DNA of 64,000 nucleotides from UMGS1590 sp900552455 (GTDB lineage: Bacteria > Bacillota > Peptococcia > Peptococcales > Peptococcaceae), in NCBI GenBank assembly GCA_963931105.1, contig OZ007004.1:2542001-2606000 (forward strand), read 5' to 3'. The notes under the pieces were generated by a model. That model was given only the letters and a program-made list of their open reading frames with translations. It searched no databases and was not told where the DNA came from. Made by a program: the position numbers and the translations under genes. How positions within the stretch are numbered: position 1 is the first letter of the stretch; each line of letters begins with the position of its first letter. Below, in pieces: positions 53,268 through 62,196 of this stretch.

Positions 53268-53952
53268 CTTCATCCACCTCCCAATCTGCATCGCCAAACG
53301 CCGTTTTGGACAGCTTCTTGGAAACCGGCTCATACAAAAGGGAATCCAGCTCCACGTTGTAGTAGCCATGATACAGCTCTGCCAGGATGTCGTTTACAAT
53401 CACACGACACACATCAATGATCCTGGCCTTGCTCTGGCAGGCCAACTTGTATTTCTGGTAGCGGCAGAAATACTCCGGCTTCGGGTCCTGCTTTTTGCCG
53501 TTCTCCTGCATAAGAATGTCCACTGCGTCAAGCTCATCCTCACCCGTGCAGTACTCCAGCACGTCCAGAAGTGTCGGAAAGCTCCGCTCATCATAAGGGG
53601 CTTCTTCCACCAACAGGCCGATGCAGGAGGCCAGCAGGAGTTTTGTCATCTCCCGGTCTGTCTCCGTCAGCGCCTGAAAGACCGCTTTTTCCTTTGGAAT
53701 GATCCGTTCCTCGATAAAATCCATCACATCGCCCCTGTGCAGCAGGCGCAGGGAATCCATGCACAGTGCCGGGGTCAGATAGTAATCGGTATCTTCTTCC
53801 TCATCGTCAAAAAAGTAGGGTTCCGGTTTTGTCTTGTTTTTCTTTTTCATGCGGCTGCGAATCCGAGAGCATACATCTTCCGCACAGACAAAGCACAGAT
53901 AGGCCGCATCAAACACCAGAATCGCCTTAACGGCTGTCTTAAAAATCTTCAT
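53248..53952 (-). CDS. Unknown protein with one N-terminal membrane segment
   Basis: 234 residues. The first ~25 (KIFKTAVKAILVFDAAYLCFVC) could anchor it; then basic RSRMKKKNKTK, acidic DDEEEDTDYY and a helical soluble domain (GDVMDFIEERIIPKEKAVFQALTETDREM). No catalytic motif recognised. Overlaps topB by 20 nt and the upstream Cys-rich gene by 4 nt. Common neighbour of topB in these elements by memory only. Confidence 0.7.
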   Translation of the reverse strand: MKIFKTAVKAILVFDAAYLCFVCAEDVCSRIRSRMKKKNKTKPEPYFFDDEEEDTDYYLTPALCMDSLRLLHRGDVMDFIEERIIPKEKAVFQALTETDREMTKLLLASCIGLLVEEAPYDERSFPTLLDVLEYCTGEDELDAVDILMQENGKKQDPKPEYFCRYQKYKLACQSKARIIDVCRVIVNDILAELYHGYYNVELDSLLYEPVSKKLSKTAFGDADWEVDEDALSDC

Positions 53953-54143
53953 TTCGATTTTCTCCTTTCATTGAGCCAGCGGGTCATTTCCCGATGGCAG
54001 AAGCCCACACAGGGCTGACCATAGTTCCCGCAGCCATAACAGGGGTGGCTTTTGGGTAAAGAGGGAGGACGGGAAGTCACCTTCCCGCCCTCCGGCCTGC
54101 GTGTCATCATGGATTCATAAGGGCTGTCGGTGAACCGGGTCAT
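53949..54143 (-). CDS. Small Cys-rich protein, possible zinc knuckle
   Basis: 64 residues with CYGCGNYGQPCVGFCH, four Cys plus His that could bind zinc, between a basic Pro-rich start (RRPEGGKVTSRPPSLPK) and a basic tail. Overlaps both neighbours by 4 nt (ATGA junctions), strong evidence it is translated as part of the chain. Function unknown. Confidence 0.75.
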   Translation of the reverse strand: MTRFTDSPYESMMTRRPEGGKVTSRPPSLPKSHPCYGCGNYGQPCVGFCHREMTRWLNERRKSK

Positions 54144-55399
54144 TTCACCGGGGTCTCACTTTCCTCGTCGCCGCCCCCACCGGCGTCCGGGTCATCTTCA
54201 TCGGGTTCCCCATCTTCGGTCTCCCAGATTTCATCTTCCCCGGTATCATCCGCATCCTCGCTGTCCTCACCATAGTCGTAATCGTCCAGATCGTCATTGC
54301 CCTTGGTTTTCGGCTTATTCTTCACCAGCTTGAAATAGGCAAAGGCTCCGCCGCCGCCCACCAGGGCCAGGACCAGCAGAAGGACTGCCGGGTTCAGGCC
54401 GGAGGATTCCTCTGCCTCCGGCTCGGTTTCCTCCTGTTCGGGTGTTTCCGTTTCCTCCGGCTCCGGTTCCGGGCCGACACACGCGGTCATGTCCTGGGCG
54501 CACAGTTCACAGTCCATGTTGACCGCCCCGGCCTGGCACCGCTCCGTGCAGGAGCAAGCCGCAGGCTGGGTCTCGCCGTCCTCCGTCAGCGCCATCAGAT
54601 CGGCCTCGTCCACCTGGTTCAAAAAGTGGACCGTTTCCTCGCCGTCATCATCCCGATCAATAATCAAGTAAAACACGTTGCCGTTTTTGCTTTCCACCGT
54701 GATGAACTGCTTGCCCGCCTGGCTGCTGCTCCCAATGTCGTCGATCAGCGTCAGGTTGCCGTCCGGGGTCAGGGCGCTGCCGCCCGAAAAGCCGCCGAAC
54801 AGTTCCAGCAGGGCGGCGGTTTCTTCTTCCGTGAGAGAAAGGGAGAAGCTGCCGTCCCCACCGACAGTTTCGCTGACGGTCAGGTAATCGCCGCAGACGT
54901 AGCCCTCGCGCTCCGGGAGCCGGATTTTGTACCAGCCGCCCTCCGTGCCGATCACCTCAACCTGTGTGCCATTGGGCAGCTGGGTGATGGCCGGGTTCTC
55001 GGTCCCAGCGCCGGTACGGACATTTAAGTTGCTGCCTCCGGTCGTTACCGTGCCGGTCTGGCTGGCCGCACTGCCGTCAGCATCGCCGGAAGTGATCTGG
55101 ACGCCGTTTTCAGTGGCGGTGATATTCAGCTTGCCCAGCAGCTCCGAGAGGATGGCGGCGGTGTCCACGCTGGCCTCGGTTTCCTCTGTATCCGATTCAG
55201 GAGCATCTTCCTCTGTGGTATCTTCGGGAGACAGGTCGCTGTCCGTCCCCGGCGCGTCAAACTCAATGCCGCCGGTAGTGGGGATGCTCTCCGCCGCCTC
55301 CGGGTCCGTGCCAGCCGCCAGTGCAGACATAGAAAAAGCCGGGATGGCAAGCATCACGGCCAGCAGGCAGCTGAAAATGCGGGTTTTAATCGTTCTCAT
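54140..55399 (-). CDS. DUF4366-type surface protein with SH3 domain
   Basis: 419 residues. Signal peptide (TRIFSCLLAVMLAIPAFSM, ending ALA), acidic linker, bacterial SH3 (LNVRTGAGTENPAITQLPNG...WYKIRLPEREGYVCGDYL, ~120-180), a DUF4366-like domain (~190-320) including a Cys cluster (CSCTERCQAG...CELCAQDMTAC), a membrane span (NPAVLLLVLALVGGGGAFAY, ~335-355) and an acidic cytoplasmic tail. A membrane-anchored wall-facing protein of the transfer apparatus. Overlaps DUF4315 gene by 14 nt. Confidence 0.87.
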   Translation of the reverse strand: MRTIKTRIFSCLLAVMLAIPAFSMSALAAGTDPEAAESIPTTGGIEFDAPGTDSDLSPEDTTEEDAPESDTEETEASVDTAAILSELLGKLNITATENGVQITSGDADGSAASQTGTVTTGGSNLNVRTGAGTENPAITQLPNGTQVEVIGTEGGWYKIRLPEREGYVCGDYLTVSETVGGDGSFSLSLTEEETAALLELFGGFSGGSALTPDGNLTLIDDIGSSSQAGKQFITVESKNGNVFYLIIDRDDDGEETVHFLNQVDEADLMALTEDGETQPAACSCTERCQAGAVNMDCELCAQDMTACVGPEPEPEETETPEQEETEPEAEESSGLNPAVLLLVLALVGGGGAFAYFKLVKNKPKTKGNDDLDDYDYGEDSEDADDTGEDEIWETEDGEPDEDDPDAGGGGDEESETPVK

Positions 55400-55628
55400 G
55401 GGAATCTTCCTCCTTTCCGGTCAGGGCAGACGCATCGGTTTTGGACGCCTGGATGAGAGCGGCCAGCTGTTCCGGCGTCATGCCCATGCTGCGGACCATG
55501 CCCACAATATCCAGGTTCTCCAGTTCGGTGATCTGCTTGTCGATTTCATTGTTGCGGGCGCGCAGGACAGCGATCTTCTCATCGTTTTTGCCGCGCTCGG
55601 CCCGCAGCCGGTTGATTTTGCTGCTCAT
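55386..55628 (-). CDS. DUF4315 family protein
   Basis: 80 residues from the ATG at 55628 (AAAGGAG nine bases upstream). Coiled coil KINRLRAERGKNDEKIAVLR-type start, then ITELENLDIVGMVRSMGMTPEQLAALI. The pattern and position just after the NlpC/P60 hydrolase gene and before the DUF4366 gene are typical of DUF4315 in Tn1549-like elements. Confidence 0.85.
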   Translation of the reverse strand: MSSKINRLRAERGKNDEKIAVLRARNNEIDKQITELENLDIVGMVRSMGMTPEQLAALIQASKTDASALTGKEEDSHEND

Positions 55629-55647
55629 AGGTAAACACTCCTTTCTG

Positions 55648-57381
55648 TCAGGGCAGTCTGCCAAAGGTATAGAAATGGCTCTGCCAGTAGCTTGTGTTGA
55701 TGTTTGCGTAAGAGATGGGGTCTCCGCAGTGGATCATCATCCCGTCGCCCACATAGATGCCGACATGGGAGGCCCCTGCGGTGTCGTAGGTCCCCTGGAA
55801 GAAAATCAGGTCGCCGGGCCTTGCGTTGGCGGAGGACACCGGGGTGCAGATGTTCAGAAGCCCGTTAGCGGTCAGCCGCCCCACATCCCAGCCGGAATGA
55901 TTGATGACCCAGCTGACAAAGCCGGAACAGTCAAAGCTGGTGGAAGGACTGGAACCGCCCCACACATAGGGGAATCCCAGATACTTTTCCGCCTCTGCCA
56001 GCATAGCGGCAAACTGTTCATCCTCCAGGGCTTCGGGCGGTACGTCATAGTCCAGGTAATCCTCACGCCCTGCGGCATTGGGATATTCGCTCTGGGGGAA
56101 CAGGTCCGGCCGGTTGCCCTGGGTGGCGATATACACGGCATACATGGATACCTTATCTTCATCCATGATGTAGACCGGCAGGTGGGACAGGTCGAAGTTT
56201 TCCAGGGTCACATAGCAGATATAGTAGTCATAGGGGACTTCCACCTCGTAGTCATATTCCTCGGTCGTGGTCTCCCCGGTCTCCGGGTCAGCGACTTCGC
56301 GGGTGCCGGTCCGGGTCTCGGTGCGGTAGCGTGTCTCCACCACCACCTCCTCGGTGAGAATGTACTGGCGCTCAAAAAGCATATCCAGGGTTCTCTGGAC
56401 CTCGGTAAGCGTCCATTCCCCCTCATGGTAGGCAGTCAGGATGGAGATCAGCACATAGGGGTCATGCCCGATCTCGTCCAGGTCAAAGTGGTATTCATCG
56501 TAATCGTGGGTACTTTCATAGCTGTCCAGATAGTTTTGCAGCTCCGCCTCCTTTGCGGCGTAGGCGGCTTCTGCCCCCAGCATATCCTCATCTCTGGACG
56601 GAAACGTGGAGCCGGTCACGCCGGAGCCAATGCTCTGTGCCATCATGGAACAGGAGGAAATGGTATTCATCAACAGGCAGACCATGAAAAAGAGGACCAG
56701 CACGATACCGGCCCCTTTCTTGTGGCGCATCACATACGCGCCCGTCTGTTTCACCTTGTCCTTCACAGTCTGAGCCGCCCGCCCGGCCTTTTGCGCCGCA
56801 CCGGTGGCAGTCCCGGCTGTCTGGCTGGCGTGTTTGGCGGCGGCGTACTGTTTCTTGATGGCCCGCTTTTGCTGCCAGCGGGAAAAAGGATTGCTGGCAA
56901 GCTGGGGATTCTCCCGCAACGATTTGTGGTACAGGGCGTTGATATTGGCTTTTTCCAACCGTTTCTCGGCCTGAGCGGCTTTGCGGTAAGGCTTCAGCTT
57001 GTGGGAGCGATAGCCCTCCCGGACCAGACGCGCCCCGGTCTCCACCACTTCCTCGGACTTGTGGGCGCTCTCCACGCCCACGTTATCGTCCTCAGATTCC
57101 CGGATTTCCTGATGGATTTTGCCCGCCACCGTATTGGCAGGGGCATCCCGCAGGGTATGGGACAGCTTGGAGGGTGGTTTTTTCTTGTCCTCCAGCACTA
57201 ACTTTGTGGTCACTTTTCCGGTCTCCGGGTCCACTTCGGCCCGTTTGACCTTCTTTTTTGGAATTTTGGCCTGCGCCTGATCTGCTTTGGCGGCGGCCTT
57301 GTCCGCCTTGCGGATGGGCTTTTCCAGTGCCGGGTCAGCCCGTTCTTCCTCGGTGAAGCGCAGGCGCGGCTCCTTATTCAA
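55648..57381 (-). CDS. Conjugative transfer NlpC/P60 (C40) peptidoglycan hydrolase
   Basis: 577 residues. Long basic cytoplasmic N-terminus (~1-220), a membrane span (GAGIVLVLFFMVCLLMNTI, ~225-245), an extracytoplasmic region (~250-440) and a C-terminal NlpC/P60 domain with catalytic Cys in FDCSGFVSW and His in ASHVGIYVG, third polar His in MMIHCGDP. Opens the wall for the transfer channel (VirB1/CwlT-like role). The N-terminal extension is typical of the CD1108-like proteins of this ICE family. Confidence 0.92.
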   Translation of the reverse strand: MNKEPRLRFTEEERADPALEKPIRKADKAAAKADQAQAKIPKKKVKRAEVDPETGKVTTKLVLEDKKKPPSKLSHTLRDAPANTVAGKIHQEIRESEDDNVGVESAHKSEEVVETGARLVREGYRSHKLKPYRKAAQAEKRLEKANINALYHKSLRENPQLASNPFSRWQQKRAIKKQYAAAKHASQTAGTATGAAQKAGRAAQTVKDKVKQTGAYVMRHKKGAGIVLVLFFMVCLLMNTISSCSMMAQSIGSGVTGSTFPSRDEDMLGAEAAYAAKEAELQNYLDSYESTHDYDEYHFDLDEIGHDPYVLISILTAYHEGEWTLTEVQRTLDMLFERQYILTEEVVVETRYRTETRTGTREVADPETGETTTEEYDYEVEVPYDYYICYVTLENFDLSHLPVYIMDEDKVSMYAVYIATQGNRPDLFPQSEYPNAAGREDYLDYDVPPEALEDEQFAAMLAEAEKYLGFPYVWGGSSPSTSFDCSGFVSWVINHSGWDVGRLTANGLLNICTPVSSANARPGDLIFFQGTYDTAGASHVGIYVGDGMMIHCGDPISYANINTSYWQSHFYTFGRLP

Positions 57382-57742
57382 ACCATTCCCCCATCATGAG
57401 GGAGGCCATCATACTGCCCAGCTCTGCATAAACAGCCAATCCGACCGGGTCTGCAAACCGGCACTCCGTCAGGCAGGCATAGAGCTGGGCGGTCACATCC
57501 GCCAGGATCTGTACTTCCGTGCCTTCCAGCACCAGGCCGCGCTGGGTTCTGACTGCACACAAAAGCTCCACCAGACGGAGTAAACCGATTTGGCCGGTCT
57601 CACTCAACTCCGCCGCCTGGTCCGCCGCTGTGCGGCACTCACTGACGGCATCTGCCATCACCGTGAGCAGCTGGCTGCGCTGGGTCTCCATCGCCCGGTC
57701 AAAAAACATCATGTGATCGTTGTTCAAAATAGCGGGTTTCAT
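57374..57742 (-). CDS. Small helical element protein
   Basis: 122 residues from the ATG at 57742 (AGGAGG-like upstream). Nearly all helix: MFFDRAMETQRSQLLTVMADAV, SECRTAADQAAELSETGQ, LADVTAQLYACLTECRF. No membrane span or known domain. It overlaps the hydrolase by 8 nt and follows virB4, so it belongs to the secretion operon. Confidence 0.72.
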   Translation of the reverse strand: MKPAILNNDHMMFFDRAMETQRSQLLTVMADAVSECRTAADQAAELSETGQIGLLRLVELLCAVRTQRGLVLEGTEVQILADVTAQLYACLTECRFADPVGLAVYAELGSMMASLMMGEWFE

Positions 57743-57759
57743 TGTAAATGTTCCTCCTT

Positions 57760-60204
57760 TCATTCCTGCGCCAAGTCCTGGGGCTTGGTTGTCATGATCC
57801 GATAGAGTTCCGTATTCTTCGGGAAGTGATCCACGAAGGGGAGAATGATGCTGCCATAGAACAGCAGGCCCTCGCCCTCACTGGAATGGGTCACATAGGA
57901 CAGCTGATGTGGGGAGATGCCCAGCTGTTTGGCGAGAATCTGCCGGTCGCCGCCTGCCTGGTTGAGCATATACACGAAGTCGGAGTTCTCGAAGATGTTC
58001 TCCACTTCGCGGCTGGAAAGCAGGTCCTTCACGTTCTGCGTGATGCCGGTCGGGATGCCGCCCCATTTTCTAAACCGTTTCCAAATCTCCACCGTATAGG
58101 CGGCGGTCTGTTCCTCTTTTAAGAGCAGGTGCATCTCGTCAATGTAGTAGCGGGTAGACTTGTGGGCCGCCCGGTTGATGGTGACACGGTTCCAGACCTG
58201 ATCCTGAACTACCAGCATCCCGATTTTCTTGAGCTGTTTCCCCAACTCCTTAATGTCGTAGCAGATGATGCGGTTCTGGATATTCACGTTGGTCCGGTGG
58301 TTGAACACGTTGAGGGAGCCGGTGACATAGATTTCCAGCGCCGTGGCGATGTACTGGGCCTCCTTCTCATCCTGGGAACGCAGGAGGTTATACAGGTCCT
58401 CCAAAATCGGCATATTTTCCGGGCGCGGGTCGTTCAGATAATCGTTGTAGACCAGCCGCACACAGCGGTCGATGATTGTTTTCTGGACCGGCTGCAAACC
58501 CTCCTTGCCGCCCACGATCAGCTCGCACAGGGACAAAATGAAATCGGATTTCAGCGACAGCGGACTTTCATCGTCCGAGTAGTCCAGGTTCAGGTCCATC
58601 GGATTGATATAGTGCGGACTGGTAGGACTGATGCGAATAACCTGCCCGTGTAGCCGCTCCACCAGCGGGGCATATTCGGCCTCAGGATCACAAATGATGA
58701 CGTCATCGGCGGTGAGCAGAAAGCAGTTGGCGATCTCGCGTTTCGCCGAAAAACTCTTCCCGGACCCAGGTGTACCGAGTATCAGCCCGTTAGGATTCTT
58801 CAAAAGTTTCCGGTCTACCATGATGAGGTTGCTGGACAGGGCATTGATGCCGTAGTACAGTGCCTCCTTGCCGGTCTGGAATAATTCCTGGGTCGTGAAC
58901 GGCACGAAGATGGCTGTGGAGCTGGTAGTCAGCCCCCGTTGAATCTCGATCTGGTTCAGGCCCAGCGGCAGGCTGCTCATCAGCCCTTCCTCCTGCTGGA
59001 AGTCCAGCCGGGTCAGCTGACAGTTGTACTTCTGGGCGATGGAACTGGCCTGGAAGATGTTATTGTCCAGCTGGCGCGGGGTGTCGGCAGTGTTCAGCAC
59101 CAGGAAGGTGACAAGGAACATTCGCTCGTTGCGGGATTGCAGGTCCTGCAGGAGCTTTTTCGCCTCGTTGCCGTAGGTCGCCAGATCGGACGGAATGATG
59201 TCCATGTCGTATCCGGCACGGACGGCTTTTTTCTGTTCCTCGATCTTGCTACGGTCCAGGTCAGTGATTTTCCGCTTCACCGTCTTGATGGCCTTTACCT
59301 GGTCCACCGACTGGATGTGCAGACTCACGATCAGGCTGGATTCCATGTCGAGAAAATCCGCCAGCATCCTGTCGTTGAGTTCCGGGGCCAGAATCTGTAC
59401 GAAACTGACCGCGCCATGTTTTTTCCCCATCTGGAACTGCTTTCCGGTACGGAAGGCAAAGGAACTGGGAGCGATGAAGTCTTTGGTAGAGAGGCCGGAG
59501 GGAGCCAGCCATTCCCACTCAAAGCGGAAAGGGACCTGCTCATCCATGTGGAAGATAGCGTGGAGCTGGGCCAGCCTGGCCTTGCCGTCCAGCGGCTCGG
59601 CGGATACCCCCAGCCGTTTGAAGTTGTTGAGAACGTCTGTCTCAATCCGTTCCAGCCGGGGCTTGGCTGCCCGAAGGCTGTCCGCCTCGATACTGAATGT
59701 CAGGTACTTGGTTTTAATCAGGCCGTTGTTGCCTTTTGCCAGCTGGTTCTGGAGCATCTGACTGTACTCCGCCCGGATGGGGTCGAAGTCATCGCCCTGC
59801 ATGGGAATCTGGATGCTGCTGGCGAAGGTCTCCTTGGAGGCCACCAGATTGAGAAAAGACAGCTGAAAGTGAATGGAGCTGTCAAAATAATTGAGGAAAT
59901 CACACCAGCCCTCGAAGATCGCAGTTTTATCCTCATTTTGGCTGAGCTGGTAGTTGATGTCCTGGAACTGAACAGTTTTGGTATAGCGGCCATCCGCCAC
60001 CTTGCAGATGCCGTCCGGCCACATCCGCTCATAAGGGATGCTGTCCTGAGCCGATTTTTCCTTTTTATCCGTGCGGTTGGCGCGGGCGATAGCCGCCTCG
60101 ATCTGCTTTCTGTCGGCGCGGGACAGCTTATGTTTTCTTTTCACCGGCGTCGGCCCGCTTGCTTTATCGGCCTGCCGATGGTTCTTTTCCGTGAACAATG
60201 TCAT
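57760..60204 (-). CDS. virB4: VirB4-family conjugation ATPase
   Basis: 814 residues from the ATG at 60204 (AAGGAGG three bases upstream; TTG six bases on is an alternative); 41-nt overlap with prgI. TraC/VirB4 N-terminal domain, then RecA-like ATPase: Walker A LGTPGSGKSFSAKREI (~residue 480), Walker B STRYYIDEMHLLL (~695), and TGITQNVKDLL. Powers assembly of the type IV secretion channel. Gene order maff2-virB6-prgI-virB4 is that of Tn1549-type elements. Confidence 0.94.
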   Translation of the reverse strand: MTLFTEKNHRQADKASGPTPVKRKHKLSRADRKQIEAAIARANRTDKKEKSAQDSIPYERMWPDGICKVADGRYTKTVQFQDINYQLSQNEDKTAIFEGWCDFLNYFDSSIHFQLSFLNLVASKETFASSIQIPMQGDDFDPIRAEYSQMLQNQLAKGNNGLIKTKYLTFSIEADSLRAAKPRLERIETDVLNNFKRLGVSAEPLDGKARLAQLHAIFHMDEQVPFRFEWEWLAPSGLSTKDFIAPSSFAFRTGKQFQMGKKHGAVSFVQILAPELNDRMLADFLDMESSLIVSLHIQSVDQVKAIKTVKRKITDLDRSKIEEQKKAVRAGYDMDIIPSDLATYGNEAKKLLQDLQSRNERMFLVTFLVLNTADTPRQLDNNIFQASSIAQKYNCQLTRLDFQQEEGLMSSLPLGLNQIEIQRGLTTSSTAIFVPFTTQELFQTGKEALYYGINALSSNLIMVDRKLLKNPNGLILGTPGSGKSFSAKREIANCFLLTADDVIICDPEAEYAPLVERLHGQVIRISPTSPHYINPMDLNLDYSDDESPLSLKSDFILSLCELIVGGKEGLQPVQKTIIDRCVRLVYNDYLNDPRPENMPILEDLYNLLRSQDEKEAQYIATALEIYVTGSLNVFNHRTNVNIQNRIICYDIKELGKQLKKIGMLVVQDQVWNRVTINRAAHKSTRYYIDEMHLLLKEEQTAAYTVEIWKRFRKWGGIPTGITQNVKDLLSSREVENIFENSDFVYMLNQAGGDRQILAKQLGISPHQLSYVTHSSEGEGLLFYGSIILPFVDHFPKNTELYRIMTTKPQDLAQE

Positions 60205-60550
60205 ACACCTCCTTGTCGAGTTTCTCCTGCCGTTCCAGCACGGCGTAGAAGTTATTGGTCCGGTACGGGCGCTCCTTGGGCCGGATAATGGCCACCCGGA
60301 TGATGTTGGCGAGAATCTTTTCCAGGGGCTGACCGTGTTTTTCATACATGGCCAGCAGGAAGAAAGGCAGCATGACGAGCATCATACACATGGCCGCCAC
60401 GCTGTTCCCGACAGGTCCCCGGAGCAAAAAGAAAAGCGGCACGCCGATAAGCGCCCCGCCGCCGAAGCAGACCAGCTGCCTCTTGGTCAGATTGAAAGCG
60501 ACTTTGGTTTTGACTTTCGTCAGGTCTTTGGGTACGGGTACATAAGCCAT
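60164..60550 (-). CDS. prgI: PrgI family conjugation membrane protein
   Basis: 128 residues from the ATG at 60550 (AAGGAGG nine bases upstream). MAYVPVPKDLTKVKTKVAF start, two adjacent spans (LVCFGGGALIGVPLFFLL and AAMCMMLVMLPFFLLAM), then EKHGQPLEKILANIIRVAII and a basic tail: the PrgI/VirB3-like layout. Partner of VirB4, whose start lies within its last 41 bases. Confidence 0.92.
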   Translation of the reverse strand: MAYVPVPKDLTKVKTKVAFNLTKRQLVCFGGGALIGVPLFFLLRGPVGNSVAAMCMMLVMLPFFLLAMYEKHGQPLEKILANIIRVAIIRPKERPYRTNNFYAVLERQEKLDKEVYDIVHGKEPSAGR

Positions 60551-60572
60551 TTTCGGGTTCCTCCTTCCTGAA

Positions 60573-61442
60573 TTAGTGCGCCTGGAATACTGCTTTTGAT
60601 AGGCTGCCGGTCTTGAAAAGCGTAAAACACAAAAGCACCGTGTAGCCCACGCAGGTCCAGATGGCCATGATGATGTCGTCCTCGGTAGCAATACCCTGTA
60701 CCAGTACGGCGTAGATCGCCACGCACACGATGATGAGAAACGCCTGGAATCCCAGGGCGAACAGGGAGCGCAGGTAGTTCTGTCCCATGCCGCCCCATTC
60801 CTTGCCCATCATGGTGGCCATCGGAATCGGCGCAACGGATGTGACAAGGTAAATCTCGATCATACGGCCATAAATCACAATAAAGATACAGATATACAGC
60901 GCCCACATGGTAATGCCGATAAACAGGCTCTGTACCCACAGACCGAACAGCGGTCCCAGGTCCATTTCCATGAGCCTGGTCTCCATGTCCGCCATAACGG
61001 TGGAGATGTCGATGGAGGCGTCCGAGCCGATGATCCCCGCCGCCTGCGCCACGACGCTCTGGGCCACATCGAACACACCCATGACGATATTCCAGGTGTT
61101 GGTGACGATGAGGATAGCAGCAGCGCTCTTGAACACCCATTTGAAGAACATCCAGGTGTCCACGTCATGCAGGTTGTTCTTCTCCACAATGAGCTGGATC
61201 AGCTCCAGGGTCATCACAAAAGCCAGGATTGCCCCGGCAATGGGGATGATGATGGTCTCGGAAAGGTTCTGGATCATGTTAAAAATGCTGCCGTTCCATC
61301 CCTGGGGCGTCTGGCCCACCTGTACGGAGATGTCCGCCACCTGCTGGTTGACAGAATCGAACATCCCGGAAAGGTTGCTCATGATGCCGCCCACCAGCAT
61401 CTCTTTCAGCCAGTCTGTAAGCGCGTTGATTAAGAAATCCAT
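60573..61442 (-). CDS. VirB6/TrbL-like channel protein
   Basis: 289 residues, about six spans: IIIPIAGAILAFVMTLELI, FFKWVFKSAAAILIVTN, GLWVQSLFIGITMWALYI, IVIYGRMIEIYLVTSVAPIP, FLIIVCVAIYAVLVQG, IMAIWTCVGYTVLLCFTLF. The central GRMIEIYLVTSVAPIPMAT block is the hallmark of the VirB6-like family in these elements. Inner-membrane channel component. Located between maff2 and prgI. Confidence 0.9.
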   Translation of the reverse strand: MDFLINALTDWLKEMLVGGIMSNLSGMFDSVNQQVADISVQVGQTPQGWNGSIFNMIQNLSETIIIPIAGAILAFVMTLELIQLIVEKNNLHDVDTWMFFKWVFKSAAAILIVTNTWNIVMGVFDVAQSVVAQAAGIIGSDASIDISTVMADMETRLMEMDLGPLFGLWVQSLFIGITMWALYICIFIVIYGRMIEIYLVTSVAPIPMATMMGKEWGGMGQNYLRSLFALGFQAFLIIVCVAIYAVLVQGIATEDDIIMAIWTCVGYTVLLCFTLFKTGSLSKAVFQAH

Positions 61443-61462
61443 ACGGTGTGTCCCTCCTTTCA

Positions 61463-61492
61463 GGAGGATGCCGCCTTACGGCGGCACCCTCC
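61463..61492. repeat. Hairpin between maff2 and the VirB6-like gene
   Basis: GGAGG-A-TGCCGCC pairs with GGCGGCA-C-CCTCC around a TTAC loop (61463-61492). No T-tract. Likely tunes the high maff2 versus lower downstream expression by attenuation or mRNA protection. Confidence 0.55.
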
Positions 61493-61518
61493 GGGGATTT
61501 CTGATCGCGTAACAGAGA

Positions 61519-61734
61519 TTAGCCAAACAGGCCGGAGAGCAGGGGAACCAGGGTGATGCCGATGAGGGCGACACCGCCGCCCGCCATGAGCTGCTTCATG
61601 CCCTGACTCTTGGCACCCGGATTATCGTTGCCATATCCTTCCAGCAGGTTGATGGCACCCCAGATGCCCAGACCAGCGCCCAGGGCAACAACGAGGGTCT
61701 GAAGAACGGTAACAGCAGAGTTGAAAAATTCCAT
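61519..61734 (-). CDS. Maff2 family pilin-like membrane protein
   Basis: 71 residues with two spans (VTVLQTLVVALGAGLGIWGAI and KQLMAGGGVALIGITLVPLL) linked by NLLEGYGNDNPGAKSQG, the Maff2 pattern. Size and topology resemble VirB2/TrbC pilins. It should be followed upstream by virD4, which here is only a remnant. Confidence 0.92.
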   Translation of the reverse strand: MEFFNSAVTVLQTLVVALGAGLGIWGAINLLEGYGNDNPGAKSQGMKQLMAGGGVALIGITLVPLLSGLFG

Positions 61735-61786
61735 AAATGATACTTAGCCGGAATCTTGTTTTGGTTTAGTCATGTTTCATAGGCAT

Positions 61787-61835
61787 ACAAAAGCCGGAAC
61801 AATCCGCCGCCCGGTTTCCGGGGGCTGATTCCGGC
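61787..61835 (-). terminator. Terminator after the virD4 remnant
   Basis: Minus-strand GCCGGAA (61835-61829) pairs with TTCCGGC (61799-61793) with an inner GC-rich hairpin, followed by TTTTGT. It separates the coupling-protein end from maff2. Confidence 0.7.
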
Positions 61836-61945
61836 TGTCCTCCTTTTTTCATTATTTTTTTGTGATTGTCCGCTTTGTACGCCAATGGCCCCATACAGGG
61901 CAGTTGCGGCGAATAGATAAAATCACTCCTTTCTTCAGCGGAACA

Positions 61946-62196
61946 TCATGCTTCGCCCGAAACGTCTACTTCGTACACGTCGCAGACCTCATCGGGCTTC
62001 AGTTTCAGCCGGGTAGACAAAAACTTTTCTATATCGAAAGCGTTCTTCGGGTCCGCATCGGCTGTGTATTTGTAATTGGGGTGTTTGGTGATGTCGTACT
62101 TGTCCGATAGGAAAGGACGCACACCGCGCAGCTGGAGGATGCACTTGCCGCCGTCCATGACGGCCAGCTCATCCTGGCTCATCAGTTCTTTGCCAC
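61946..62196 (-). pseudogene. VirD4/TraG coupling protein, C-terminal remnant only
   Basis: About 80 codons matching the C-terminus of Tn1549-type coupling proteins: GKELMSQDELAVMDGGKCIL, QLRGVRPFLSDKYDITKHPN, then NAFDIEKFLSTRLKLKPDEV. Family homology seems to start at the Gly codon 62194; two codons further upstream the frame turns non-homologous and meets a stop. The Walker motifs and membrane spans (~500 residues) are missing, so no functional coupling protein is encoded here. The break coincides with a change to AT-rich sequence. Confidence 0.85.

Noticed and set aside
55441..57201. 586-codon plus-strand frame
   Set aside because: Antisense to the NlpC/P60 hydrolase.
58939..60288. 449-codon plus-strand frame
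   Set aside because: Antisense to virB4.
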